This document shows, piece after piece, positions 22,311-32,954 of a DNA stretch of 64,000 nucleotides (the first letter of the stretch is position 1; every line of letters begins with the position of its first letter). Both the position numbers and the translations under genes were made by a program. Origin of the DNA: Puccinia triticina (taxonomy: Eukaryota > Basidiomycota > Pucciniomycetes > Pucciniales > Pucciniaceae); assembly GCF_026914185.1 (NCBI RefSeq), contig NC_070570.1:1488001-1552000 (forward strand), given 5' to 3'. A model generated the notes under the pieces. The model was given only the letters and a program-made list of their open reading frames with translations. It was not told where the DNA came from and did not search any database.

Positions 22311-23236
22311 TGTGACCCCCCGGGCCCCTCCAAACAAAGTTCGCTGCGGTTTTTTTGTTCTTCATATTTTCTCCAGGGACGCAAGGATTCTTGGAACATA
22401 TCACGTGCGGAGGACTCACTGGAAAGCAGCATATTTCTTCAAACGAGAAAACCTTCTGAAACCATCAACATAAAAAAAAACTCGATAAATGACTTGGACA
22501 TCAATATTCTCTCTATGGCCTACTCCAAGGACTATTGATCGCAAATATTTTTTCTTGCACGTCTTGGCCCAAGAAAGAAAGAACGATAAAGCAGTAAAGC
22601 ACGCATCGAAAGGGCCTCGGTTCTCTTCTGAAACCCACACACACATGCATATATGTTTATTTTCTTTTGTCCAATTCCAGCAAGCAAGCAAACAGCACAT
22701 CTCTTTCTCTCGTCTTCTCAATAAACTGTTCATATCTCTCTTGGCTGACTGCACACTTGTCAAAAAACAAAAACAAAAAACAGCATAGAAAGCATGTTTT
22801 TCTTTCTTGGTAGTCGTTGATTCTTCCTTTTCTTCTTGGTCCATAGTCGTGCGTTTTCTATCGGAGTGGATTCTCTGGACCTTTCATAGGTCACCCAGTT
22901 TTTGCTCTCTCTACCAGTACATAATGTGGATATCTTGTATTTACCGCTCCCCTCCGCTCCTCCTGATTGATATCTATTGTAGTTGACAAGGAAAGAACAT
23001 ATAAAGATGTGTACATGAATGGGGCAACAGCCTAGAAGTAAGTAAAATGACCTTTGTGCGGATTGTGGACAGAGCATCCGTTTGGGATATTCTTTTTACT
23101 GTTTAATCAGACCTTTGGCACATGGGTTCATCAGCCCTGCATCTCTGGAACCTTGTTCACTGTCCTTTACTGTCTGTTCTCATTAGATTTTTTCATAGAT
23201 AGCTTGTAAAACAGTCCCTGTGTAGGACAATGGCGT
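22311..23236. other. intergenic, 3' flank of the transcription factor gene
   Basis: No gene recognised. T-rich and A-rich runs on both strands explain the frames at 22416-23077. Confidence 0.5.
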
Positions 23237-23239
23237 TTG

Positions 23240-23725
23240 GGATCCGGGTACCCGCCGCGGGTACACCACGGGTGCACCAAAAGTTTTTGGGATGGTTATC
23301 AAAACCAAATTGATTGGATAGTGGTTGTCAGAACCAAATTGGTCTGAATCTGGTTTGTGGACAAATTCCGTTGCCAAAAAGGTCCCAAAAACCGTACTGT
23401 GAGAGGAGCATCCAAATGGTTTCCAAAGCCATCTCAAATGGTTCTGGAAATATTTTACAAACCAAATTGGTTTCCAAAATATTTTTAAAACCACCTCAGG
23501 TGGTTCCAGAAATATTTTAAAAATATCTGAAAATGGTTAGTCCGACTCGTTCTTCAGGACGTCTGGACTCAATTGAAAAAAAATATTCTGAAAACCAATC
23601 AAACTGGTTTTCCAAATATTTTGTTGCACCCGTGGTGTACAGGTACCGGGTCGTTTTTTCACCAAAAGGCAGCACCTTGTACCGCGGTACTGGCAGTAGT
23701 AGTACCCGGGGTAGTGTACCCGTGA
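23240..23725. mobile_element. inverted-repeat element with ACCAAATTGGTT dyads
   Basis: The left end (ggtacaccacgggtgcacc, then aaaagtttttgggatgg) and the right end (tgttgcacccgtggtgta) are inverted copies. The arms converge on an AT-rich centre near 23515 (aaatattttaaaaatat). Inside, accaaattggttt and atttggaaaaccag words recur in both orientations. GGGTACCC-type words at the extreme ends resemble those of the element at 4992-5921. No coding sequence. Confidence 0.5.
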
Positions 23726-24215
23726 TACTTGCTCTCAAAAACTTGTATAACATGCGAAATTACCCCTTGTTTCAGTCTTCATCTGCAACTATAAGTATAA
23801 CCTTATTTTTACCCTTCTCATTTTACTTGACCTTCTTCTCTGTCTGAAGCCCATGCTTCCACTTGGCCAAGGCCCCATCCTCAATGAGTTCATTCTCTGA
23901 ATACAAGGCCACTGTCATGCCCCTGCTTGCTGAGCAAGCAGATAGCCAGTGTCTCCTTGGCAAAACATAATTGTGGCCAAAGCTAAAAGCCCTCTCAACA
24001 TAAAAACCAATGTTGCTGTAAAAATGTGGGAGATTGGTCAGCTAATGCAAGAAGGAGAGCTTGAAAAATTTCAACTGAACTGGACAGCTCAAGACATTGA
24101 TTGTCATATATACAAGGCCCCCATAAGTGTTTGTAGACTTCTTCTGTTGGATCCACCACTTCAGTGGATTAACCGGTTCATCACCATACAAGATGAGTCC
24201 ACCCGCAACTCAAGC
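23726..24215. other. intergenic, no gene recognised
   Basis: Short frames only. Confidence 0.4.
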
Positions 24216-24512
24216 CAGATATCCAATCACCAGGGGAGATATGTTCCCACTCCCCAGGGAGTGCCTTACCATAACTTTTTTCCATAACTGTGCTGGAGGC
24301 CTTTGGTAAAGAAATATTGAATAGGTATGAACAAGACTGGAAGTCAGCTTGAAATCAGTTGGAAATCATCCTGAAATAAACCATAACTTGCCAAGGAATA
24401 ATCCAGAACTCATCTGGAATTTATCCAGAACTCATCCAAAATATAGGCCTTTTTTGGCTCCATGACCACTGTGTCCTTTTCATGGGGATGTGAAAGGCGC
24501 AGTATGTCATAT

Positions 24513-24552
24513 TGTCCCCCTCATGTACTCGCGTACATCAGGGGGACAATTT
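24513..24552. repeat. 40-bp near-perfect palindrome at the Copia insertion point
   Basis: attgtccccctcatgtac and gtacatcagggggacaat are complementary with a single mismatch around the loop tcgc. The Copia LTR begins at 24553, and its target duplication CAATT is the end of the palindrome. A degraded relative of the hairpin is at about 30050-30087. Confidence 0.75.
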
Positions 24553-25041
24553 GTAGGAATTCTAGGTCAAGTACTTTATTGCAGCAGATATCAAAAGCTA
24601 ATAGTAGTAGAAAACTTAACAATAAAGAAAAGAGAACAATAAGTTAAAGAACTTGATGAGATAAAAGAGTGAAATCAAAAAGTACCTTTGGTTGTTCTAG
24701 ACCTAACTAAGATTCAAAAATAGACACAATGGATTCTTTTAGGAAAAAAGGAAAATAACAACAAGCCTCCACTTGAGTTATAACCAAACTCCTCCTGAAC
24801 CTCTGTTGTCTAAGTGAATCGAGAGCGTGGACGTAGAACGTGGCAGAAAGGATTGGTCAACAGTGAATTAAGGGAATCGGGATCAATAGCGGGTAGATGA
24901 TCGTAGTTCTTCTCGAGTCTGGGTTTCACACAAGGGGCCGCGCGGCTCAAACTCAACTCATCATCCAATCTTGCATAACCACTATGCATCATCAGTGAGA
25001 TCCTCAACAGTCCGCAGCAGGACAGAGTTACTTAGATGACA
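24553..25041 (-). repeat. Copia 3' LTR
   Basis: On the element's strand it starts TGTCATCTAAGTAACTCTG and ends in CCTACA. It is nearly identical to 29499-29988. Confidence 0.93.
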
Positions 25042-25055
25042 CTCCTCCTTAACTC
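25042..25055 (-). promoter_or_regulatory. Copia polypurine tract
   Basis: The minus strand reads aaggaggag immediately before the 3' LTR. This is the expected position for the plus-strand primer of reverse transcription. Confidence 0.7.
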
Positions 25056-25079
25056 TGCATCTGTCAGGTGAAGTTGAGA

Positions 25080-28000
25080 TCAAGAGCTTTCTAGCTTGAA
25101 AAATCCAAGAGGTTTGGTGAGCCCATCAGCAATCATTTCTTGAGTTGGGACCTGTTGAATGACCAGTTGCTTTTTCGAGACTAGTTTGAGAACATACTGA
25201 AAACAGACTTCAATATGCTTTGTGTTTTCGTTCAACTGAGCTTCCTTGCTGATTGTAACTGCTCCGGAATTGTCGTTTTTTATGATAGGAGCCAAGATTT
25301 TGATGTGAAGATTTAGGACCAGGTTAGTTAGCCATCGGAGTTGCTTGGCACATCGATTTATCGCCACAAACTCAGCTTTAGTGGTTGACTGGGCTACAAC
25401 GGGTTGTTTCTTGGTAGACCAGCATATAGGATTGCCATACATCGTAATGACATACCCAGAGGTAGATTTCTTGGTCACAAGAGATGTAGCATAGTCAGTG
25501 TCAGCCCACCCGCAAAGGCCTTCATTGGGGTCGGTTGCTTGAGTGTAATGTATCCCCATCTTCGATGTTCCGCGTAGGTACCTGAGCATGTGCTTCACAG
25601 CCAACCAGTGTGCTTCTGTTGGTCTGCTGGTGAACTGTGCCAACAGATTGGTTGCAAATGTGATATCGGGCCGAGTATGCAGCGCAAGGTAGTTGAGCAT
25701 ACCCACTGCCTTCTGGTAGACCTTCTGATGAAATGGCTGAGAATCCAATGCCACAATCCTGTGCAAATCCACCGGCGCCGGCGCTCTGACTGGATTAGAG
25801 TCGTGCATGTTGAAATCAAACAGTATCTTCTGTATGAAATCCGCTTGATTGACATGTACGGATCCATCCTCCTTCCAGTCAAGCGTATAGCCGAGATGTT
25901 GAGACGGCCGTTCCTTAACTTTGATGGCATAGGTCCGCTTGATATTCTCGATTAGCTTGAGGACGTCACCGCGGTCTTTACCAATAATGAACCCGTCGTC
26001 AACATGCATGTGTAAGAAGATTGACCTATCTACGTTGTAGAACAGAGACTCGTCCAGGGGAGACGAGAGCAGCTTGAGACGCGTAAGAGTTCCAACCAAG
26101 TGTTTCCGCCATTGACGCGGAGCCTGCTTAGTGCCGTACAGTGACTTGTTCAAGCGCCACACCCAGCCTTCTTTCCCCGGCTCTTCAAACCCTTCGACCT
26201 GAGCTACATAGACCGGAGCGTCTATTTCACCATAAAGAAACGCCGTTTCAACATCAAATTGAAAAACTACCCAGCAGCGGTTCACCGCAATTGTGAGAAG
26301 GAGCTTGAATGATTCATTTCGAGCAACGGATGCATAGGTGTCGAAATAATGGAGCATGTGGACCTGATGATTTCCAAAACATACCCACCTGGCCTTGAAA
26401 CAAAGGAGTTCGCCAAATTCGTTCTTCTTCCGACCCAGCAGCCACATCCCGCCAATGACTTTGTCGTCGTCAGGCGGAGGGACCAGGGTACCCGTATTCT
26501 TGGAGGAAAGTGAGCTGAATTCTTTAACCATGGCTTCTTTCCACCCGGCAACTTCCTCCTGATTTCCTAAAGCTTCCTTAATCGTCACCGTTTCAGTCAG
26601 AAATAGATATTCAGGACAATCAAAATTTAGCAACAGTAATTCTTCAGGAGGATCAACAACCACTGGAGGAACGATTGTTTTCGCCACAGATTTAGAAGTT
26701 CCTCGACGAGAACCCGAAACTATGTTCCTAGAGTCAATGCCACCGATTATCTCCTTGGCTGGTGGCACATCAGCTGGAACCAACACAAACCGCTCCTTTG
26801 TTTTCTTAGCCGTACCAGGCTTGGGCACCGGTGCAGCCAGAGCTTCGGAGATTTCTGGGCTCGGTGAGCAATTAACAGCAGAACTGGAGGGTTGTACTGC
26901 CATCGAGGTTTTGGGAGATGGTGGATTGGGAGACGAGGGAGGTTGGGGGGGTTGTAGGAAGGGACTCGGTGGTCTGGATGGTACCACGCGAGGGCCAGGA
27001 TCGTTAATACCCGCTACAACATTCTTGTTAGGCGTCGTAGGGTTCGATTGGTGTGACGAGATAGTCACGGTAACACGATCTGGGGAGGATTTAGATTGAT
27101 CCGGTACAGCCCGAGGAAGGGTATCCGGAGGTTTGGTAAGAGCAGTCGGGGAGTTGTAGGCGAACGCGAGCTTTGCCGGGGAAAAATCACGACTAATGAC
27201 CACATGCCTGCGAGTCGAGTCAAAGAACCGCAGCGCGTCTGAGTGGTCCTCGTACCCAAGGCAAATGAGCGGTTTTGAGGGAGCAGAGATCTTCAACGGG
27301 GGACGATGCGAGACAAACACCTTTAAACCAAAAGGGATGAGTTTGTTGAGATCTTGGGGCGGCTCGATACACGAATTGAGTTCAGATAGGACACTGACCG
27401 GCGACGACCAGTTGAGCGCCTTCGACGGTAGGATGTTGATCAATGTTGAGGCATACCGGGCAGCTTCGTCCCAGAAGTTTATAGGGAACGAGGATTGAGC
27501 GAGTAAGCATCTGATCTTGACCAGTAACGTCTGATTGAACCGTTCGGCTAGACCATTTGTTTGGGGGCTGTTCGCAGGACCGGCTTCCACTCGAATTCCT
27601 AATTGTTCAAGTTTTGAGAGAAAAACTTTAGAATTGAATTCTCCACCACGGTTGGTGTGGATGATAGCAGGGCACTTACCTGTCTTGTTCAAGATTTCAT
27701 TGATGTAAGACAGGATTTTTCCTTCAGATTCCGATTTATTTTGAAGGAGATAAATCCGGTTGAACCGGGAATAGTCGTCAATAATCACCAGAATGTACTT
27801 CTTCGAAGACTTGCTGGGAGGTGAAATCTGCAGGACATCCATGTGTAGTGTTTTGAATGGACAATCCGTGGTAGGAAGAGGATTCGAATGAGGCGATCTT
27901 TTGAGCTTGCACCGCTTACAGACTTCGCAATTCTTGGCAGATTGACCAGCATTCTTGGGAGTTATGTTGTTCAGCACAAAAAATTTCTTCAGATATTCAT

Positions 28001-29417
28001 TGGACGGGTGACCGAGGAGAATATGATAGTCTAGTTTGGGATCTGGATCGGAGACATTCAATACATAATTTGCCGTATTCGGTTGAGGGATTTGTCCTTG
28101 ATAGAGATTGCCGACTCGAGGGAACCTATAAATGACTTTCTGACCAAGGCGCACGAGCATTAGACGATTCTTGACCACTAGTTTCAAGCCATGATCTTCT
28201 AGTTGTGATACAGAAATCAAATTCCTTGGACCGTTTGGGGCATAAAAAGCAGGATAGATCAACGTGCCTCCAATGTTGAATTTGCCGACATGAGTTATAT
28301 CGATGGATCCAGAATAGGTGTTGATTGATTTATGTATCGGTTTGGGATCCACCAGTAATTTGTAGTCGCACAGAGTGGTCTTTGAAGCGCCAGAGTCGAG
28401 AATTAAGGAGCTGTTGTGGTCAGGTGAGGATAAACCACTTGCGTCAACTTCATCGATAACCATAAATCCAGTATCGTCGGGATCATCGTCATAGCCGTAT
28501 TCTTCATCCTCAACAGCATCGGCATAGCCCTCGTCTTCATCCTCGGCAAGATTTGCCTGAGCAGACATATATTTCTTCATTTGTTCATCGAAGAACTTCG
28601 CAAACTGATCCGGAACCACCGTTTTGTTAGGGGCAGGTCGAGTTGGAGCAACCCCGCGATAGCCTCCGCGAGCTGGCATGCCACCTCGATGATTTCCGCG
28701 TGAGGAGCCTACTCCACGTGAGCCCGAAGAACCCCGAGGCCGATCTGCGGATTGTTTGCCGAAGCGACGATTTTGACTGGAAAAATATGCGGAGTCAGAT
28801 GGACCAATCTCCTTTCGTGTATCTTCCATCAGGAGACGGTCATAAACTTTTTCAAAAGTGAACGGTTTCATATTGAAAAGAGTTTGGACTAGCGATATCA
28901 AACTTTCGTCTTGATTTAGACTCCTCAGAAGAAAAGCAGCAGCTAATCCAGTTGACATTTTCATGAAGTCAGGGTTCGCCTCAATCAACATTGAGACAGC
29001 AGTATACTGCTTCCGGAACAGTACCAGGTGCTGAGACAGAGAAGAGCCGGGAAGATAGGTGCAGTTGATCATGGCAAATAGCTTTTCACATAACATCAGT
29101 ATCGATTTTTCACCACAAGCGTTGGCCAAGGCATCCATAGAACCGTAAATATCGCCATTGTGCGCGACCAAGATCGGGTGTAGTTCCTCCTTGACGGCAG
29201 AGAACAGCTTGTTCATACACCAGGCTGACATTTTCCGATACTCGGGGGTCTTATTGTTAACCTTGATCCAATCATTGTTCATAATGTCCTTGTATCCCTT
29301 CGCCGTGATAATGTTTTCGAACCTCTTCTTCCATGTGGCCCAGTTGTGACAATCGAGTTTTTTAAGAGTTGCTCGGGAAGTTTGACCACCATCGGAGCTG
29401 TCGGAAGAGTTCCCCAT
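25080..29417 (-). CDS. Copia Gag-Pol polyprotein, integrase catalytic site altered
   Basis: One uninterrupted frame of 1,445 residues. The Gag-like region occupies about 1-280; its tail is Arg/Gly-rich and no CCHC zinc knuckle is seen. The aspartic protease motif DSGAS is near 341. A GAG-pre-integrase zinc-binding segment (H..C..C, HILLGHPS to CEVCKRCK) lies at 460-505, and the integrase core at about 520-680. Reverse transcriptase spans about 950-1190 with HVDDGF near 1140, and RNase H reaches to the end (WADTDYATS, STTKAEFVA). The integrase triad should be D, D(35)E. Here D527 and E625 are present, but the middle residue is N589 (HTNRGGEF where the family has TDRGGEF), so this copy is probably integration-defective although open. 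The opposite-strand frames over it are shadows. Confidence 0.95.
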   Translation of the reverse strand: MGNSSDSSDGGQTSRATLKKLDCHNWATWKKRFENIITAKGYKDIMNNDWIKVNNKTPEYRKMSAWCMNKLFSAVKEELHPILVAHNGDIYGSMDALANACGEKSILMLCEKLFAMINCTYLPGSSLSQHLVLFRKQYTAVSMLIEANPDFMKMSTGLAAAFLLRSLNQDESLISLVQTLFNMKPFTFEKVYDRLLMEDTRKEIGPSDSAYFSSQNRRFGKQSADRPRGSSGSRGVGSSRGNHRGGMPARGGYRGVAPTRPAPNKTVVPDQFAKFFDEQMKKYMSAQANLAEDEDEGYADAVEDEEYGYDDDPDDTGFMVIDEVDASGLSSPDHNSSLILDSGASKTTLCDYKLLVDPKPIHKSINTYSGSIDITHVGKFNIGGTLIYPAFYAPNGPRNLISVSQLEDHGLKLVVKNRLMLVRLGQKVIYRFPRVGNLYQGQIPQPNTANYVLNVSDPDPKLDYHILLGHPSNEYLKKFFVLNNITPKNAGQSAKNCEVCKRCKLKRSPHSNPLPTTDCPFKTLHMDVLQISPPSKSSKKYILVIIDDYSRFNRIYLLQNKSESEGKILSYINEILNKTGKCPAIIHTNRGGEFNSKVFLSKLEQLGIRVEAGPANSPQTNGLAERFNQTLLVKIRCLLAQSSFPINFWDEAARYASTLINILPSKALNWSSPVSVLSELNSCIEPPQDLNKLIPFGLKVFVSHRPPLKISAPSKPLICLGYEDHSDALRFFDSTRRHVVISRDFSPAKLAFAYNSPTALTKPPDTLPRAVPDQSKSSPDRVTVTISSHQSNPTTPNKNVVAGINDPGPRVVPSRPPSPFLQPPQPPSSPNPPSPKTSMAVQPSSSAVNCSPSPEISEALAAPVPKPGTAKKTKERFVLVPADVPPAKEIIGGIDSRNIVSGSRRGTSKSVAKTIVPPVVVDPPEELLLLNFDCPEYLFLTETVTIKEALGNQEEVAGWKEAMVKEFSSLSSKNTGTLVPPPDDDKVIGGMWLLGRKKNEFGELLCFKARWVCFGNHQVHMLHYFDTYASVARNESFKLLLTIAVNRCWVVFQFDVETAFLYGEIDAPVYVAQVEGFEEPGKEGWVWRLNKSLYGTKQAPRQWRKHLVGTLTRLKLLSSPLDESLFYNVDRSIFLHMHVDDGFIIGKDRGDVLKLIENIKRTYAIKVKERPSQHLGYTLDWKEDGSVHVNQADFIQKILFDFNMHDSNPVRAPAPVDLHRIVALDSQPFHQKVYQKAVGMLNYLALHTRPDITFATNLLAQFTSRPTEAHWLAVKHMLRYLRGTSKMGIHYTQATDPNEGLCGWADTDYATSLVTKKSTSGYVITMYGNPICWSTKKQPVVAQSTTKAEFVAINRCAKQLRWLTNLVLNLHIKILAPIIKNDNSGAVTISKEAQLNENTKHIEVCFQYVLKLVSKKQLVIQQVPTQEMIADGLTKPLGFFKLESS

Positions 29418-29484
29418 GTTGTCGATAGACCTGTTCTGCGAGTTTTATCTAACTTTAGTCTTACAATGAATATCGCCAAGTATT

Positions 29485-29498
29485 GCCTCTCGCTACCA
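29485..29498 (-). promoter_or_regulatory. Copia primer-binding site
   Basis: TGGTAGCGAGAGGC directly follows the 5' LTR on the element's strand. It resembles the initiator-tRNA-Met sites usual in this superfamily (TGGTA.CAGAGC). Confidence 0.65.
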
Positions 29499-29988
29499 TG
29501 TAGGAATTCTAGGTCAAGTACTTTATTGCAGCAGATATCAAAAGCTAATAGTAGTAGAAAACTTAACAATAAAGAAAAGAGAACAATAAGTTAAAGAACT
29601 TGATGAGATAAAAGAGTGAAATCAAAAAGTACCTTCGGTTGTTCTAGACCTAACTAAGATTCAAAAATAGACACAATGGATTCTTTTAGGAAAAAAGGAA
29701 AATAACAACAAGCCTCCACTTGAGTTATAACCAAACTCCTCCTGAACCTCTGTTGTCTAAGTGAATCGAGAGCGTGGACGTAGAACGTGGCAGAAAGGAT
29801 TGGTCAACAGTGAATTAAGGGAATCGGGATCAATAGCGGGTAGATGATTGTAGTTCTTCTCAAGTCTGGGGTTCACACAAGGGGCCGCGCGGCTCAAACT
29901 CAACTCATCATCCAATCTTGCATAACCACTATGCATCATCAGCGAGATCCTCAACAGTCCGCAGCAGGACAGAGTTACTTAGACGACA
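29499..29988 (-). repeat. Copia 5' LTR
   Basis: Near-identical partner of 24553-25041. It should hold the element's promoter; no single TATA box was obvious. Confidence 0.93.
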
Positions 29989-30920
29989 CAATTGGTGTCT
30001 CAACACAAATTTTTTACTTTTCATGTGGCTGTTAAAGGCCCATCCTGTGATATTTCCACCTCAATGTACGCAGGTACATGAGGGTGACTATTAGCAAAGT
30101 GCAAAAAAGTTCACTTGCATGTGCACATGTGGATTTTGAAAAGCAAAAAAAAAACAAAAAATCACACAATCATTTTTTTGAAGAGGCCAGGATATGTGGC
30201 CAAACTGGGGTGGCACTGCAATCCAACCTTGACTTACCTCAGACTTTCACCCCAATACAATAGTTTATCACCATTTTTTTTAGCCGAATTCAAATTGATT
30301 ACAGCATTTCCAAGAAAATGGGGTTCACTAATTTTACTGCAACATTACCAAATTTTGAAATTCTGAACCCAATAATACCAAGTTGACTTTTACTTTAATT
30401 TTGTACATGAGGGCATATAATGTGAATTACAAGAAACTCATTTTTTTTACAGGAATTACATTCAAGAATGGCAATTTTGCTCTCCAATCCTTCAAAATCA
30501 TCAAACAGGAGCAATTGATGAGTTGGACTTGGGTGAAATATCATTTCATCATATCTTTTCCTCTAGTTGTACCTAGAAAACAAAAGAATTCTACACAACA
30601 TTGTGTTGACTCCCAAATCAATTCTGACTGACTTTTGACTCACTTCTGCATCCACTTCAATTCATTTAGGGATGAGTTACTGATGCACATCAGGCTCACA
30701 TCCGACCAAAACTCACATCAAATTCAGCTCTGGCACTCCCTGGGGAGTGGGAACATATCTCCCCTGGTGAATGGGTTGTTCAAGCAGTGGCTGCTTTGAG
30801 CAGTAGCAGCTTCACCAAGGCCAGCTAACATGCTAGTCTTGGCCTGTCAAAGATCAATACAGATTTCAATATGTGGGGAGTAGTTTGATAAATGAAAGTA
30901 GAAAATTTACCTTGGATTTT

Positions 30921-31094
30921 TTAGTCAATTGATGATGAGGGGTTTGTAGCTGTTGAGTCTGGCTTATAGAATGCTACCCACATTTTCCGTGTAAGCTGCA
31001 TAGCTTCAGCTATCCACTCTGGTTCCCAGCAGAGCAACTTAAAGTACTTGTCCCTAAACAATGGGTGAAGGACTTGAACAAGCACAATGTGTCA
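30921..31094 (-). pseudogene. hAT transposase C-terminal remnant
   Basis: A minus-strand frame without its own start reads VLHPLFRDKYFKLLCWEPE, WIAEAMQLTRKMWVAFYKP and ends SSSID-stop at 30921. The pattern (HP.YRD.YF....W...WI.EA..L....) is that of hAT-type transposases of rust genomes, from memory. Only this segment is visible; the rest of the gene is absent or decayed. Neighbouring DNA (30776-30920) is unremarkable. Confidence 0.45.
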
Positions 31095-32177
31095 GTCAAA
31101 AAAATAGAGGTGATTTATGTCAGCCTTGGTGATGCCAAGAACCTCACTCCTCTAGCAACACTGGGTGATGAAGAATAATGATGACATTTGTTTGATTTGT
31201 GCAGAAAGAGAATGGGAGTGGAGAATGAATATTCCATATTGGGAAGAATTGTGCAAGGCTTAAAGCGTTGAGTGACATGCACAATGCTTCATTAGGGTGG
31301 ATCACATCTGGCTTTTTAGTCACTCTGCTGATACACCATCAGCAAACTGATGTAAAAAAGGGCTGGAGTTTCACACCAAAATTGGGTGACATCATGATCA
31401 GCAAAGCAAGCCATAAGCAGAGTCACTAAAGCCTCAGACGTGAACTGTCCCATTTCTTTTTGGACTAAGCCTATGGGGAGTGCTGAAATCTATGAAATCT
31501 GGATAGACATTCCTGAGAGGGAGGATTATACTAATACCAAGGAAGTAAAGCAATCAAGGTCTGAATTTGCAGCAGCAAAGCTGCCTTGGCCTCTAGTAAA
31601 TATAGAGAAGGATAAAAAAAGAAGGGGCTCCACAGAGCAAGGGTGGTTTTGATCCCTCTGAAGTAGCTGGGGCCCGGTGGAGCGGGGGTGGTTTAATTCC
31701 AGGAATATCATGAAGGAAACTGGTTGATACAGGGAAGATTATTTGACTTACTATTCAAAAGACATTCCTCAATATTGACAAGTTTGCAGGATGAGCAAGA
31801 GTGAGGACAACAGCTTGATATGGAGAGATCCGGAAGGCGGAATCTACTGAAGACTATTGAAAGGTTCACATTTTGCAGGGCCTGTCTTTAAAAGGGGGCC
31901 AATTTGGGCAACACTTTGTAAAATTAAACATAGCCCCCATTGATGAGTATTTTTACACCGGGGTGAGTTTACAGGGCCTTGTACCCCGTAAAAAGTACTT
32001 TGTAAAATTCATTTGCCCCTCTTTCAACCCCCTTTCTTAATTTTTCATATACTGTTTAGGCGTGTTTCCAATAGTCTGATTCATCTATTCTTCTGAGCTT
32101 GTCACTCAGTCAGATGTTATTATTACTTCATCAGGTATCCCGTGTTCAATTTCTACTAAAAATTACAAGCTGACGCA
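31095..32177. other. intergenic, no gene recognised
   Basis: The 70-residue frame at 31440-31652 has no domain character. Short direct duplications of the phrase ggggctccacagagcaaggg / ggtggagcgggggtggttt occur near 31625-31695. Confidence 0.4.
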
Positions 32178-32399
32178 TCACGAAACCACTCCTGCAACGT
32201 AGGTGTTGCTGTCCACTTCGTTCCAAATCATGGACAGCTTTCCTGCTTTCAATTGCACCTTGAGGTGTAGGCTTCTAAGTTCGGCGAAGGAGGCTTTGCT
32301 CCCCTCAAATTGTCTCATTGTGGGGTCATTTCTGAAGATGGGCTGACAAGAAGCACTGTCCGAGGCTATAGCATGGACACTTCCTTGTATTGTAAACAT
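32178..32399 (-). CDS. small hypothetical protein or terminal exon
   Basis: A 73-residue frame (MFTIQGSVHAIASDSASCQ ... VDSNTYVAGVVS) with balanced composition and an ATG start. It lies about 550 bases from, and divergent to, the trehalose-phosphatase-like gene. No upstream exon with a signal peptide was found, and I do not recognise the family. It may be the last exon of a secreted protein gene, a fragment, or chance. Confidence 0.3.
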   Translation of the reverse strand: MFTIQGSVHAIASDSASCQPIFRNDPTMRQFEGSKASFAELRSLHLKVQLKAGKLSMIWNEVDSNTYVAGVVS

Positions 32400-32954
32400 A
32401 TGTATAACACATTTGTCAGTCGAGTCCGTTCTGACTTGTGAGACCGAGCCTGAGGGCTGTTAGAACCGCAACTTTGAAGGGGAGGTCAAGATGGCATCGG
32501 CTCATGTTTGAATGACCCGCTGGGACGGTGACGACTGCCGTGTCGCCGAAAGTAGACCATGCGGTCTGACTCTGTACCAACTCAGCGGGGATGGCTCCTG
32601 ACGCCTATACGGTTTGTGTTGACGCGTCGACGAGGCTGCCCCCTCGGTTGAGGCATGTAGTCTCGACCTTCGCAGGCTGGCGCTTTGCGTCCAGGAGGGA
32701 CTCATAATAAGTTCGGTGTAGTCTGTCACTCTGTAGTCGCTATTCCCCCCTCCCCCCTTCCTCTTCACCGAGACAAGCAAAGAAGTCTTATCACTAGACG
32801 GCCAGAAAACTACCTGCTGGCTGCTTTCAACGCTTGCCACTATAACCAAAGACATCTCAGGTCTCGCTCCACTTTCACTTCACATCATATTATATACCGC
32901 TCCACATTCATTTCATTTCCACATTCCATAAAAATCCCCACCCAAGTTGCACAA
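32400..32954. other. presumed promoter region of the HAD phosphatase gene
   Basis: Contains pyrimidine-rich tracts at 32745-32765 and 32868-32935 leading to the ATG at 32955. The plus-strand frame stays open upstream of the ATG, so a longer product starting earlier cannot be excluded. The signal peptide at the chosen start argues against it. Confidence 0.45.

Larger units (their letters stand above)
24553..29988 (-). mobile_element. full-length Ty1/Copia retrotransposon
   Basis: Two long terminal repeats (24553-25041 and 29499-29988) begin TG and end CA on either strand. They differ at about six positions in 489, or roughly 1.2 percent. The whole is flanked by the exact 5-bp duplication CAATT (24548-24552 and 29989-29993). 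The primer-binding site adjoins the 5' LTR and a purine tract adjoins the 3' LTR. A single long reading frame fills the interior. The low LTR divergence indicates a fairly recent insertion. Confidence 0.95.
24216..30775. mobile_element. inverted-repeat-bounded stretch holding a nested Copia insertion
   Basis: caccaggggagatatgttcc and the following cactccccagggagtgcc (about 24220-24270) recur as an exact 38-bp inverted copy ending at about 30773. Subtracting the Copia element, the bounded interval is about 1.1 kb with no coding capacity. The two halves also share a diverged direct repeat (ttttcatgggg..gtgaaaggc at 24477 and ttttcatgtgg..gttaaaggc at 30018). Flanking target duplication is not clear. 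Confidence 0.55.

Noticed and set aside
26722..27498. Plus-strand frames of 125 and 100 residues
   Set aside because: Antisense shadows of the intact Copia polyprotein.
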